The position numbers and the translations under genes were made by a program. This document shows, one piece after another, positions 13,051 to 25,589 of a stretch of DNA of 64,000 bases; the first letter of the stretch is position 1; the number at the start of each line of letters is the position of its first letter. Origin of the DNA: Guyanagaster necrorhizus (taxonomy: Eukaryota > Basidiomycota > Agaricomycetes > Agaricales > Physalacriaceae). The notes under the pieces were generated by a model that had not been told where the DNA came from, made no database searches, and saw only the letters and a program-made list of their open reading frames with translations. The stretch is from positions 2,703,295-2,767,294 of the forward strand of contig NW_025064880.1 of NCBI RefSeq assembly GCF_019112545.1. Reading direction: 5' to 3'.

Positions 13051-13552
13051 TATTTCGCTTTGACTTCCAACTGTGGCGTTGCCTCGAAAACAACCTTCGA
13101 CAACACGAAATTATGAGAATTTCAAAGCTTCTCTGGCATCTCGGCGAGATAATCTTTGAAACCATCATCTCCCTTGATCATCATCTTTGGGCGCTATTGA
13201 CCTATTCAGTAGTCGGCGTTCCCCACCAGCTCTCGATAGACGGTGATGGAACTTCGCAGTATCAAATAGGCAGTTCGCTTTGAATGGAATTAAGCATGTT
13301 AGTTCCATTTACCTGGTACTGGAACAACCGCCTAGCTCAAAGGAGCGTGTTCTTATCAAATGCCTCATAAGCAGTCATCGGTTCATAGGCATTCAATTCT
13401 GCAGTTCATTTAACCGCCGACATAGTATCACACCCACCCACGAGGGTTTACGGAGTGGTTTCTTTTCCGATTGATGTTGCGCGTGCTTGGCGGAGTTGAA
13501 ATGGAATATAAGAACGAGTAATTTGTTCGTCGAGGACTCGTGGTGCTCCAAC

Positions 13553-14829
13553 ATGGCCTCCTATCCAGCAGCGTTCTCACTTCAGTACCGCGATACACTG
13601 CTGAATGTGACATTGCTCGAATCTCTGCTCTATGGTACGCTCCTCATCTGAAATGTTACCAGTGCTTACCTGAATCGCGTTTTGTTACATAGGGATGTAC
13701 ACTACTGTTGTGGCTTTTACGATCTGGGTAGTCGGTATGCTTTTCGTCTCGATGTCTTGGTCGATACACCATCCTCATGCATACGCTAGCTGTCCGTGAT
13801 AAAGGCAGAGATCGCCTCATTCATGGCGGACTGGTCCTCGCAATGCACCTCATCGCCACATCCCATCTCGCTGTTCGATGGGATTTCATCCGAGGGGGGT
13901 TCATAAGACATGGCCAAACGGAGGAAACGACATACGACTATTTCTTCGATGCGCCCAAGTGGATGCTCCTGAGCACAGCGGCTTTCATGGCAAATACCCT
14001 TATCGCAGATTGCATCATGGTAAGCATATTTCTTTATATCCTACACATTCGGACGAGTCTGATGTGTTGTAATGACATAGATCTGGCGGTGCTGGATCAT
14101 CTGTGGCCGAAAATGGATGTTCGTCGTCGTGCCAGGGCTATGTACCATCGTTGGAACGAGTACGTCCCCCCCCCTTTCAACCATCATCATCGTCAATTAG
14201 AACTGACAATCCAAACCCAGTTTTCGCAGGTTTCAGCATCTACCAACAAACGGCTACGCCTCCCCCCGGGAGCGCATGGAGCACCGCCCAGATCGACTGG
14301 TTGCTCCCCTACTTCTCCATGTCGCTTGCCGTAACGCTGCTGTGCACGCTGCTCATCATATATCGGATCACAGCTGTTAGACCAAGTATCAAGAAGGAGA
14401 CGCGCTGGCTCTGGTCCATAGAGGCCATCATCGAATCCGCAGCGCTGTACGCTATAGCGCTGATCATCCTGTTGGCTTTCTACGCCACGAATGATGTGCA
14501 TACGAACTATCCGATAGTCGTTGCGACTATAATTACTGTGAGCTTCGCTTTGGCGCTCTCTCTCTCTTCCCCGGGGTTGATGGATGTGCTATCCTTAGGG
14601 CCTGGCGCCTACGCTGATCGTTGCTCGGGTATCAGTATCGGGCGGTGCGACGATGACGAGGAGGATGCCGGAATCGTCCTCATCCTCGTCCTGGCATATG
14701 TCTCCGCGGTCTTTCTGGGCATTTTACTGTCCAAGGAGCGGTTCCACAGAGTGTAATAACGCGTGTCTGGCATCTCATGCTTCTTGCGAATCTGAGGTTG
14801 AGAAAGAAAAAGAGTATTTGGCTGTATAA
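13553..14829 (+). CDS. Multi-TM orphan protein B, paralogue of protein A
   Basis: It starts MASYPAAFSLQYRDTLLNVT at 13553. Six exons are joined by five GT-AG introns, all of which keep frame in my reading. Helices include MYTTVVAFTIWV, GGLVLAMHLIATSHLAV, LLSTAAFMANTLIADCIM, IWRCWIICGRKW leading into FVVVPGLCTIVGT, YFSMSLAVTLLCTLLIIYRI and EAIIESAALYAIALIILL, then the signature GLAPTLIVARVSVS and a charged tail ending at the TAA at 14827-14829. The same signatures occur in 7779-9070, and the IWRCW exon starts at the same place in both. The function is unknown; a seven-helix membrane protein is inferred. The two paralogues are in opposite orientation about 4.5 kb apart. Confidence 0.8.
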
Positions 14830-15336
14830 GAAAAGAGTTCACAAAAATGGATCCCATGACTGTTTATGTGTTCCCGTATTCAATCACTTACGCACTTGTG
14901 TAAATTGTCCCCCAAAAATTGTCTGCCGGTTGTCAAACATAGATGTGTGGCTGTGGCTATTTCTGGTGTGGATCATTGTTGCAAGCACCCACACATTCTC
15001 TAAAAAGATGTATTTAGAGTGGGACTCCCTTGTGCACTTGCCTTGAAGGGTTGGTTCCCTAGATGTCCTCGGAAATAAGCGCTGGTGACAGTTCTAGATC
15101 GAGGTTGTTCTCCCGCGGAATCGATACAAACGGAATTGTTTACCTCTAGCATTCGATAACTAGCTGGCAGAAGTGCAGGCAGTAAACGTGAACTGCAAGA
15201 TTGGGCGAGCACTGGGTACGTACTTGCAAGCAACAGTGACATGATCAAAGTGGAGGTTGCATATCTAAAGTTATGGTACGCACTCCCTCACTCTTCCGAA
15301 ACCACTCTTTTTGATTCCAGCAGGATCTGATCAGTT
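14830..15336. other. Convergent intergenic region
   Basis: This lies between the 3' ends of multi-TM gene B and the SSU1-like gene. No exon, RNA gene or repeat is recognised; it presumably holds both 3' UTRs. Confidence 0.5.
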
Positions 15337-16734
15337 TTACACTATTACGTCCCAGGTTCCTTCCGACACGTCCGCATCATTCGTAGATGACACTTCGAAT
15401 ATCTGCGTACTATAAGTCAACGCTAGCGTGCGCGAAGCCACCAAGCACCACACGAGCAGCGTCGAAACGGCATATACCGATCCCCACACCCGGAAGAACG
15501 ACGAGTCAAAAGTGCTTGCGAGGTTGAGAGTAAGGTTCGCGTAGACGCCCTACAATAAATAAATAAACCCCCCGAATTGAATTGACGGTAAGGCAAAGAC
15601 GTAAACCAATACGTGTACGGGGGCTTACGTTCGGGAAAATGATGCCCCATATTTCTAGCTTGAAGGGGAGACGCGTTCGACGGAGAGCCTTCTGTAATCC
15701 CAAGAGGGCAAATAACAGCCACATCGACGCCAGGGACCACAGGACCACGGTAATGCCCGTGCAGAACACGTTAATGGCGCGGCCCGTCGACTCGTCGGCC
15801 AGTAGTTCCGAGTTTCCATAGGGAAGGGGCAACACGGTGCGGAAGAACTGTCCGAGGAGGAGGATGGAGTACCCGGCCTGCCCCATGGGTCCGAGAGGTA
15901 GGAATACGGAGGTAATTCGCGAGCCGGGCGGGAGACCGTATACAATGAGGCGGAGGAGATACACTGTTAGCAGCATGAGGGCTAATGATAGTCCGATCGA
16001 CACCATGAAGATGGAGGCGGTGATGGTGACGAGTGCATGGTCCAGCGAATACTGGCGTAGCGACAACGCTATGGTGCCGCCAGCTGACGAGGCGACAACC
16101 AGAGTCACTACCGGCAGCAGCCAAGTTGTCGTCATTCCTTGCAACGCGTGAACATGTGCCGTTTGCCTGCAATTAAAAAAAAAACAATCAAAAGCAGCGT
16201 TCAGGATAATTTTTTTGGCGTACTTGCATGTAATACAAGACGCCGAAGCAACATATGAAGGAACAGGCCACGTCCAACCACCATAACCACCAAATGGCAT
16301 ATAAAAATGGCTTTCCACCGAATCCATAGTCTTCATGGACGAGGCTGACTGCCGTCGTCAGAATGGTCACAGCGCCCATGGGAAAAGTGCCGGTGTAGAG
16401 GCTCTGGGACGGATGACGCATCATTGAGCTCCACGAGTCGGGGAACATGGCATAGCGAAGGACGGAGACGGACAGGCAGACGACGAAGAGACACGTATCG
16501 AGGAAGAAGAACGCGAGCGCCATGGTCCTCATCATCATCCCGGCAGAGCCCACGCCATACGGAAACGCATGAAACAGGATGCTAATCGACCCAGTGCCCA
16601 TGATGACGGCAAACCATGCGGGAGAAAAATGCCTGCAAAAGACTCAGCTGTAGGTGTGTCCAGAGTAAAAAAAAAATAGGTCACCTAACGATGTCCTTGA
16701 AAGGCTTCTTACCCTCGGATTCGGATTCGGACAT
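15337..16734 (-). CDS. SSU1: SSU1-type sulfite efflux pump (TDT / voltage-dependent anion channel family)
   Basis: The start is at 16734. A short first exon (MSESESEGKKPFKDIVR) splices to HFSPAWFAVIMGTGSISILF, the family hallmark just before and in TM1. Further TM segments include LYTGTFPMGAVTILTTAVSLV, LDVACSFICCFGVLYYM, TWLLPVVTLVVASSAGGTIAL, ITVVLWSLASMWLLFALL and a final GVYANLTLNLASTFDS...VSTLLVWCLVA. About ten helices and roughly 400 residues fit the TDT family, where SSU1 exports sulfite from the cytosol and gives sulfite tolerance (family knowledge). Three or more introns keep frame. The LGPMGQAGYSILLLGQ segment between helices is typical of fungal members. The assignment is firm at family level; substrate is inferred. 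Confidence 0.88.
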
Positions 16735-18556
16735 TGTGGAATGGAGGAATCAGGACCGCAATCCCCACGAGGCTTGAGAAGACAGTCGGAAATGAATGGA
16801 CGCAGGACGCGTTGGTGGATGGAAGCAAATCATATCGGAGACGCTAGAAAAACCTAATTGTGCAAGACCAGAGAAACATTGTGTGATTGCAATCACGAGT
16901 TCCCGGTTTTTTTGTTTGTCCCTCTGATGACCACGTGCCGGCCGGGTCCCCACGTCCAGGGAACATGCTTTAGTGGAGAAGATGTGAACTATTTTACATT
17001 GCATGGGACATCCCCCCAGACAGCCTGAGTGTCAGATGAGCCAAGACAATTGCTACCAGTGCAAAAACTCCCGAAAGAAAAGAGAAATCTAATGGAATTC
17101 GTGCTAACTCTTTCAGACTTGGACTCGGAGATGAGCTGCCTTGGACAGTGTCTGACTGGCACTGCGGGCCGGTAGGGGTCTCACGTGATCTAAATAGTTA
17201 ATGCCACATTGTTCATCAAAAACTACGCGGACCGTGACGATTTTTTGGGTACAGCATTGCCCGTCGTTTCCACACTGGGCGTCTAGAACGCCATGTTTCT
17301 GAGTGGTAGTAGGGAAGCAGAGGTCGTCACAAGCGTGAACAAGGTTCGTGTCCTCCTTTTAACATGAAGAAAAAGCTCAGAAGGGGTTTTCCGCTGAATG
17401 CAGACCTTTAACGGTATTTGTGTCTTATCAGGTCGGTGCACTGCGATTTTTCTTGGGCGGACGACTCTAAATTTTTGCAGCTTATACACCCTCGCTTGAG
17501 ATTTGACCCTAATTCAAATCCGCGCCTTCATTTGTCTCAGAGGATCAAGTATGACATATTTATGTATGGTCCGTAACGCCAGCAGATTATTGAAAAAAAA
17601 AATACTCGCGTACGGCTGAAGATTGTGGGTACGCGTGTTGGATGCTACCGAAATAGTTTGTTTTTCGTTTCAGCTTTCCAAAGATGTAGAATTCTAATTT
17701 TTTCTCCTTCAGGTTGCTATTTTGAGTTTTGGAGAGATTGCTCAGACTCGGACGATAACTCGTTGTAAAACTCTGGACAACCATAGTGCTGCTGCAGAGC
17801 AGTCTGCACGTAACTTATTCTTGCAATCCACCAATCACTTTCGTGACGTGTCGACCTATCATTCTCCGACTTCTAACACTATTTGGATATTTAATCCCCA
17901 GTATACGTGTCGTAATGACCGGCCTTCCATCCTCGTTTCTTCCTAACGGAGGATTGACGTTGCTGCAAACCTGGCCAATAACATCTAATGTCGTTTCCCG
18001 TCATCTTATGCAATAATGCATCAACACGTTGATCGATATCTCGAACGATAGATGACTAACACAATGAAATCAACCTAGCCTAATTCAAGAGCGACTCTGC
18101 TCCTTGATCAGATCTGCAGTAACACCACCGCCGAATCTTCTTCCTTGATCACCTCTAGTAGCACCAGTGCTCCAACGCGAATGTCCTCCTCTTCTCATGT
18201 GGAAAATAAGACGGCTCGACATCCATAATCATCCCGGAGATTCTGTTCAAGATTCGCTTCGCCGACAAATTGTCACTCCGCTCAAGTCTTACTTGACAAA
18301 TCCTTTAAGCCCGACTTCAGTAATCTTCCGGAACGCCGTATTATTCTCGTGTCAACGACTGAGTCAATGTACCGTAAGTCATTATTTTTGTTCTGGCTTC
18401 TATGCCCGTCATGAAATGAAATGGGTCATTGTTTGTTACAGTATACAGAACCCGTCCTGATTGTGCGACTTGATAAACGAAAGGGAAACTTGGCCGTATA
18501 AGACGTTCGACTCAAAGTACTTCCTTCTCAGCATCCCGACGGGGGCAATTAGCAAT
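16735..18556. other. Gene-free interval between SSU1-like and P450-1
   Basis: Both genes are transcribed outward from this 1.8-kb region, so it holds both promoters. Several short open frames exist (17283-17489, 18167-18460) but none matches a family or splices to a neighbour. The 120 bp before 18557 are the likely P450-1 5' UTR. Confidence 0.5.
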
Positions 18557-20959
18557 ATGCAAACGTTCTTGTATCTCTTGGGTGTCTTTGTTGCGGTATA
18601 TGCCTGCGTAACACTCCTCGTACGCCACAAGTCGTTACGGAGGGTTCGAGGTCCACCCCTCCCTTCCTTTTTACTAGGTCATTTCCAACCTCTCCTCCCG
18701 ATTTTCATATTTCTCTCAGGTCATGAATGGGTCATTCGCAATCGAGAAAACATCGGAGATTTAGAAATGGCTTGGTATCAACAGTATGGCGGTGCTTATC
18801 GAGTGGGCGGGTGCTTCGGCATGACGTATTCTTTCTTTTACTTTGGGAACGAGAAACTGAGTGTCCCGTCCAGCAAGATGTACTAATCATTTCGGATCCC
18901 AAGGCCTTGCAGTATGTCTTCCACACTTCTGGATATCGCTATCCAAAAAGTCCGGAAGAAGATCGTTTCACGGGTATCATGTTAGGACCAGGCGTGGGGA
19001 CAGTCGCAGGTACCGTATGCTCTTACTCAAGTTTTGCCCCTTCTAATAAGAGAGACGGACGAACTTTTCAGGCGAAATTCACCAACGGCAACGTAAGATC
19101 CTCGGTCCCGCCTTCTCGACGTCACAGCTACGCCAATTTTTGATCGTGTTCCAATCCGCCGCATCGAAAGTCGGTATTGAGCTCCAGCCCAGAAATTCGG
19201 ACCGTCTAATTGCAATTAGCTTTGTAGAAAAAGATGGAGGATTCCACCCAGACAGGGAAAGGAAAGGTCCTTGATATATTCGAATGGACAACCAAAACAT
19301 CACTCGATGTCATCGGCAAGAGTAAGGTCGTCGTCTTTTCTGCACTTGATAGTGCTAATTATGACATTTTCCAGCTTCTTTTCGGTATGAATTCAATGCC
19401 ATGGATGCCATGGACAGGCAACAAACGGAACTCGAGTCTGCTCTGCATAATATGCTGTCAGTTATTTCTCCCATTATTCTTCTGGTCGAGCTCATGACTG
19501 CCGTTAGTGGCGAGTCTCAGATGTGGCCATCATCACTAGAGCTTTTGTACTTGTCGCTTTGGCGTTTGCTTCCGGACTGGGGTCTTTCTTTACTCCAGCG
19601 AATCTCTACCAGAGGAACACGACGACTCGTGCGGTTCAGGACCACAGCCAGAAAAGCTGCCCAACAATTATTTGCAAAGCAGATATCTGTTCTTGCCGAT
19701 AGTGACATTCCTTCAGAAAAGAATATCATCAACGTCCTTGGCATGTTACGCTGTCCTTCCTTCCCCCCGTGTTTCTCAGACTCACATATATCTACTTTAA
19801 GCGCTTTCTCACCTCACCGAAGGACCCAAGAAAAAGATGACTGAGGAAGAGATTTACGCGCAGTTTGCGTAAGCTTCAACTTCTAAAATAAATTCTTACT
19901 GTGCTGAGCTCAACTTCCATCCATAGGACTTTCATCATGGCGGGACACGACACGACTGCCCTGACTACTGCCTGGGTGCTCTATGAGCTAGCACGTAACC
20001 CTCGTGATCAAGCTGCGATCCGTGCAGAAATCCAGCAAGCCAAAGCTAACAATAGCAGGCCGCTTTCTTCCAATGCTTATAATTCAATGCCTACGCTCAA
20101 TGCTGCCATCAAGGTATCACGTCCTACTGAGCAGTTAGTTGATCACCACTGATCGTTTTTACGACAGGAAACACTTCGACTACTCCCACTTAATCACGTC
20201 CTCCACCGAATTTCCGGCAAAGACGATATCATACCGTTGGGCGAACCTATCACCACCACTGACGGCAGGATCGTGCACGAGGTACGCGTCTCGAAGGGAC
20301 AGATCGTCACTGCTTCCGTGTACACTTACAATCGGTGTGTTTTTTCACATCCATTGTCTTCATCAGCTGTTTGTTTTACGGTATGTGCTAGCCTCCCGAG
20401 CGTCTGGGGCGACGACGCCGAGCAGTGGAATCCGCAGAGATTCCTACGCCAGCGAGAGACTGAGCAAGTGTCGCTAGGGGTATTCTCGAATTTGTAACGT
20501 GCCGTTCTCGCGTTGGACTTGGGGACGAGGGCTGATCGTCTTTCTTTGTAGGATGAGCTTTAGTGAGCCATTGTTCGTTTTCCGGATTACGTGACCCGGA
20601 GAGCTGATCCACGTATAATCAAGGCGGGGGGGTCCACTCTTGTATCGGGTACGTTCTTCTCCAATTCGCTACGATTGAGTGTCAAAATACCGAGACCATC
20701 CACAGATGGCGATTTGCGCGAGTGGTTCTGTGCCGAATAATCGCAATATCGATGTTCCATCATCTTTCATCTTTCCAGTATCATGGAAATCCAGGCCTTG
20801 ATCACAGAGTTGCTGGGTGCCTTTGAATTTGGTCTTCCGGAGGAGGATTTCGTTATGCTGCAGTCCCCTGGACACAGAGCGGTGTTTCCTCTGGTCCAAG
20901 GGAGAATACACGAAGGCGTCCAGATACCGCTTCGAGTGTCGGTATTCAAGTCGGAGTAG
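18557..20959 (+). CDS. Cytochrome P450 monooxygenase 1
   Basis: An N-terminal membrane anchor (MQTFLYLLGVFVAVYACVTLL) is followed by the proline hinge RRVRGPPLPSFLLG. Other blocks are DPKALQYVFHTSGYRYPK, the helix-C-like GEIHQRQRKILGPAFSTSQL, I-helix AGHDTTALTTAWVLYELAR, K-helix ETLR (E..R), a PSVWGDDAEQWNPQRF meander, and a heme-binding loop rebuilt across introns as FSGGVHSCIG, with the Cys ligand, then WRFA. There are about a dozen introns. Two use GC rather than GT donors: after INVL (near 19741) and after WRFA (near 20728). In P450-2 the same introns use GT. The enzyme is ER-anchored and needs a reductase; substrate unknown. Apart from the GC donors it looks intact. Confidence 0.85.
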
Positions 20960-21236
20960 TAACTTTCAGCTTCTCATAACTAAACTTGATCCACTTTATA
21001 ACCTTGCACGTTCCTCGCGATAAAATAGATACCGCTTCTTAGTATGTTAGCATTGAAGGAAGACGGCTAGATAGTAATCACCAGCTTGAAATCTGATGGC
21101 CATGTGGGTGTTGTCCGTGGATTGATGACCCCATGACCGCGACGGAAGGTCCTGACCGTGACGACAGATGGCATACAAATAATACGCCAAATATCCCTTA
21201 GCCTTTTCTTTTGTCATCCTTGTCACCAGCCTCCGA

Positions 21237-23245
21237 ATGGCTTCCGAGTCAACGCCGCTTCTCGACGAGGTATCTCGTCATGAAGAAATCTATAATCGAT
21301 TTTCCCCCGCGAGGAAAAGGACAATCGTGGCTCTCGTATCATGGAGCGCTCTCGTTCCAAGTTGAGTTCAAGATATGTCAATATCAGATATAGAAGGTGG
21401 ACTGACCATCTTATCGTCAGTGTTCGCGTCAGGAACGTTTATACCCACCATACCTCAAATTGCTCACGATTTGAACTCGACGGGTTCCACAATTAGGTAC
21501 CTAAACCGCTTTGAGAGTATTCTCTCATCGTTAACGAATGCCATAGCTTGGCCGTCAGCTTGTCAATGTTCGCCGCCTCACTGGGTGGTATGACTTGTGC
21601 AACATACAGCGGTTTCTGTAAGTGCTGTGCTCTTCAAGCAGCGATGCTCCGTGCTCTCTCGCTCACGGACACGTCGTAGACGGACGACGACTAATATACC
21701 TTGCCAGTGTTCCATTTCTCACTCTCGGTTCCATTGGCGTTGCTCTGTCGCGCAATGTTCCGGAGATGATGGTCTGCCGGTTTATCCAAGCATTTGGGAC
21801 CTCAGGTGGGATGTCCGTAGGGGCAGCAGTCATAGGTGACATCTACAAGGTAACCGAACGGGGATCAGCAATGGGCACATTCTTCGCGGTGTGTGTCACA
21901 CTTATACTAACCGTGCTCACTCTTCTAACAGAGCTGTCAGGCGACCCTACTCGGTTCCGCGCTTGCGCCTCTAGCAGGAGGTAAACATAATACAATACGT
22001 CCTTTCTATCTATCATTTCATCATTTCTGATCCTTTAGGATGGGGAGCCCATTATGCGTCATGGCGGTGGACACAGGCCGTCCTTGCCCTAGCCGGATTT
22101 GTCGGGTTCGTTCTGATATTTCTCTTCCTTCCGGAAACAAGCCACCCAGGATCGCGGGGTATCGACAAGATGCATGAAGATACAGATGACATGCCAAAAC
22201 GCTGGATGTGGGTCTGGCTGAATCCCCTCGCACCCCTGGCTCTTCTACGTAGTCCCCTTTTGTTGCTAATGGTACGATAATTCTTTGCTATGTCGTGAAA
22301 ACTTATTAACACCATCTAGACATTTGTTGGCGCCGCAGTCTTGATATCATCCAGTGGTGCGCTTTGAAAATTTATCTTTGTTAGGTTTCTTTATCACAAT
22401 TTCCAGCATTGACCGTACCTATCGCGTATACCATTGTACGCCCAATTGACTTTTCCAATTTGGCCGACACACATACACATATCTCTTAGGGCGCGAAATA
22501 TAACATCACCAACGAATTTATCATCGGAGCCTGTATTCTGCCAGGAGGACTAGGCAACATCAGTACTAACTTTCCCCCCCTTCTTTCGCATCCCCCCTTC
22601 TGAAGCTACCACCTTGTAGTCGGCGCACCATTGGCAGGCCGTCTCTCCGACCGCATAGTTATCGCCTCTCGCAAGAAATACGGCACCGACTCCTGGCGTC
22701 CAGAAGAGCGACTGAAAGCAGCACTGATCGGGACCCTCATCCTCATCCCGCTGCCCGTCCTCCTCTCGGGACTGATCACACAACTTATCGACAACAAGCT
22801 CGGCCTCGTCTTGAACCTGATATGCTTCTTCATCAATGGCGTCGGCGCGAACACAGCGCTGACCCCTCTTGCGGCCTATTTGGTGGATATCATGCATGTC
22901 CGCAGTGCGGAGGTCATGGCGTGTTCAACGTAAATTTCAGACCAGGATGCGTCCATGACTTGACTCGCTTTTTTTTTTCCCCAGGTGCTCCCGGGCAATG
23001 ATAGTTGCTGTAGCTGTCGCCTTCGTGTTGCCGTTGATCAACCGTTGGGGTGTGGCCATTGCCTACGGTATCATATCATTGATCGGGTGGTTTGCTTTTG
23101 TGTGAGCCAAAAAAGTTCTGGTTTCCCTCCCCTCCCATCTGACTGACATTGGATATACGACAGTTTGTTGTGGGTAGCGATAAGGTATGGGAAGCAGATG
23201 AGGGAGTGGGTGGATGTGGGATTTTCAACGGCGGTAGATACCTAA
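21237..23245 (+). CDS. MFS transporter 2 (DHA1 type), paralogue of transporter 1
   Basis: It starts MASESTPLLDEVSRHEEIYN at 21237 and ends MREWVDVGFSTAVDT with TAA at 23243-23245. Recognisable parts in order are FASGTFIPTIPQIAHDLNST, MFAASLGGMTCATYSGF, GRRRLIYLASVPFLTLGSIG, FGTSGGMSVGAAVIGD, FVLIFLFLPETSHPGSRG, the SRKKYGTDSWRPEERL loop, and the last helices FVLPLINRWGVAIAYG. Splice positions match transporter 1, so both derive from one multi-intron gene. It is predicted to be a 12-TM proton-coupled plasma-membrane exporter (family knowledge); substrate unknown. It follows P450-1 on the same strand after about 280 bp. I found no frameshift. Confidence 0.85.
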
Positions 23246-23833
23246 GACATTATGGTATTTTGTAGAAAACGGACAGGGAAATGATTCTACATCCTGATAT
23301 ACTTGGGAGGGGTCTGAAAATATTATTATGACGCATGTATTCAATATCCAATCAATGTCGTTAGTTTGAACATCACGCTGAGAGTAAGCTGTCTGTGCAG
23401 GTATCATAGTAAAAGAGGACCATCCGATATGCCGCACCGTAAGAAAGTGCGGCCAAAAAGACTGCTAAACCAAGAATTCTTCGATGTCGATGATTTGGCG
23501 TAAAAGATAATAAGAGAAAACAGGACAAAGAAACGTGTGAACTTGCTACGTTAAATGTAGAGTCGGGAACTGGTCTCTCTCAATTTCCAAGAACTATTGT
23601 CCCCGGGCCGGTGCTAACGGCAACGTCCCGTTGGTCATGGCATGATTGCGGACATTGATCGCGATTTTTTTCTGCAGCCACCATTATCGGACTTCTCAAC
23701 TTGTTGGTTTTCCCTTTCGCCAAGGTTCTCTATCATTAAAGGGCCAAACATACTCCGAGGTCGAGGTACGTAGGAAGCTACTACCATTTCAGTTTCGAGC
23801 TCTATTTCCTCAAGAAGCTGAATCACCTTTTAG
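23246..23833. other. Intergenic and upstream region of the F-box gene
   Basis: No exon is supported. It separates MFS transporter 2 from the F-box gene on the same strand and should contain the former's 3' UTR and the latter's promoter. Confidence 0.5.
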
Positions 23834-25363
23834 ATGCTGCAGGGTAGCATCTGTATTTGCTCCAAGTGTGGTTGCTCCTCCCCTATAGACAAGCCACAGA
23901 TAAACGTTCATCTTATGCAGTCATTCCTGTCCACCGGCACCTTTCCCTCTGGCAAGGATTTTCAGCGAGCACTAAAAGCCAAGGAAAAGCTTGTCGAATA
24001 CTTGGCGCATCTCGATGCTGAAAAAAAGGTCATGGAAGAAGCATTGGCCATCTACAAACGCGTTTTATCTCCAGTCCGTCGCCTTCCCCCGGAACTGCTG
24101 ATGGAAATTTTCTCATGGACGAGAAATTCACAGTCTTACCACGTTCATCGTATGAAGGGAAGTCCTTGGGTAGTTTCACATGTTTGCAAAACATGGCGGG
24201 CGGCTGCCCTTTCTTGCCCTGAACTTTGGACCAACTTCATTGTGAGCCATCGTTCCGTACACAGAAAAGACCCTTGCTTCATGCTTATAACTATTCTGAA
24301 ACGCTGTCAAAAACTTCTTCACTTTGTGTTTCGCTCTATCGTGAAGCGTACCACCTCAGAAGAGGATGAGAAGTTCAAGGCACTCTTCCAAATACTCCTT
24401 GCCCATTCCCACCGCTGGTCCGTGGCTGATCTCAGCCTCGTTTCCGATCTTGTACCCATGCTTTCTCAAATACGTGGTCGCATTCCAAATCTTTCCCGCC
24501 TCTATCTTTCCTCCTCTTATCCAGACGTCGACGTTATTGACGGTTTTGAATTTGCGCCACGTCTTATAGACTTGACCATCGACTGGCAATTTAATCAAAA
24601 GACACAAATCCGTTTCCCGGCTTCACGACTAATCAAATTTATTGATCGCCGGATCCCTGACCCTCGACATCCACCCCAGCCATCGAATCTCGATATCATA
24701 CGGTCTGCTCCCGACCTCCAAACCTTCCATAACTCCGACGCATTGCCGTCCCGGATCATTCCCAGAATACAGCACGACCATCTCACTACCATCAACATCT
24801 GCGATTCCAGCTTGCTTGGTAGCCTTTCGCTACCAGCTCTAACGGATGTCACCCTCGCGCGTCCACCCACTGGGTTTCCGCCTCAAGCAGACAGGCTTCG
24901 GGCTCTGCACGACCTCATTTCCCACTCCCTCTGTTCCTTACTCTCCCTCCGGCTACTCGAAACCCCCCTGAACCATTATCTCTCCGGCATCCTCGAGCGC
25001 TCCCCAAAACTCGCATCCCTGAGCCTCGAATTCTTCCAGTGGCGGCGGTCCGACGACATTTGCCTCAGGTCCATCATCGCTCGTGACGGATTGGTGCCGC
25101 ATCTTAAAGCGCTTATTTTCTTACGCCATTTTATACGTTTTGGCGACACAGAGGAGACGGGTGCCAGGTTTGTTGACGCAGTGTTCGTTGATGCGGTGGC
25201 TATGAGATGGAAGAGCTCGTATTTGAAGACGGTCCAGATCGATGTGGATTTACCAGTGTCGTTGTCCTCCGCTGACGTCTCGCGGCTGAAAGGCCTGAAG
25301 GAGGAAGGACTCGGCATTTCGCTATGCGCAAAGAGCTATGATGGGTCAAAGATAATCGTATGA
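23834..25363 (+). CDS. F-box protein with LRR-like C-terminal part
   Basis: A single uninterrupted 509-codon frame. An N-terminal Cys cluster (CICSKCGCSS, residues 7-16) precedes a coiled leader (AKEKLVEYLAHLDAEKKVME). The F-box at about residues 74-125 reads RRLPPELLMEIFSWT...VSHVCKTWRAAALSCPELW. The remainder has irregular leucine-rich repeats (LIDLTIDWQ, LPALTDVTLARP, SPKLASLSLEF). By family it would bind Skp1 and act as the substrate receptor of an SCF ubiquitin ligase; the target is unknown. Such genes are greatly expanded in Agaricomycetes. Relics of other F-box/LRR genes lie at 6443 and 49.2-52.7 kb. It converges with P450-2 with 226 bp between stop codons. Confidence 0.85.
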   Translation: MLQGSICICSKCGCSSPIDKPQINVHLMQSFLSTGTFPSGKDFQRALKAKEKLVEYLAHLDAEKKVMEEALAIYKRVLSPVRRLPPELLMEIFSWTRNSQSYHVHRMKGSPWVVSHVCKTWRAAALSCPELWTNFIVSHRSVHRKDPCFMLITILKRCQKLLHFVFRSIVKRTTSEEDEKFKALFQILLAHSHRWSVADLSLVSDLVPMLSQIRGRIPNLSRLYLSSSYPDVDVIDGFEFAPRLIDLTIDWQFNQKTQIRFPASRLIKFIDRRIPDPRHPPQPSNLDIIRSAPDLQTFHNSDALPSRIIPRIQHDHLTTINICDSSLLGSLSLPALTDVTLARPPTGFPPQADRLRALHDLISHSLCSLLSLRLLETPLNHYLSGILERSPKLASLSLEFFQWRRSDDICLRSIIARDGLVPHLKALIFLRHFIRFGDTEETGARFVDAVFVDAVAMRWKSSYLKTVQIDVDLPVSLSSADVSRLKGLKEEGLGISLCAKSYDGSKIIV

Positions 25364-25589
25364 CCTTCAACTGTTCATACTTGCGTTTAGTGATAACGAG
25401 CAACACGAATCACCCCATTTGGGGATATTTTCTTATCCTTTTTTGCAAACGTCTATGAGATTCATCTTCAGTTTGTTATCGGGTGAAGTCGAAAGCCATG
25501 GCTAGATTTACATTTTCATTACAGTTACATTAGGGAAGGAGGGGGAGGGTTAACCAATATTAAGGATACATGGGTTGTACAGCTACCCG

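Noticed and set aside
17283..18460. Short frames between the SSU1-like gene and P450-1 as small genes.
   Set aside because: They have no domain, splice partner, repeat relation or consistent codon bias.
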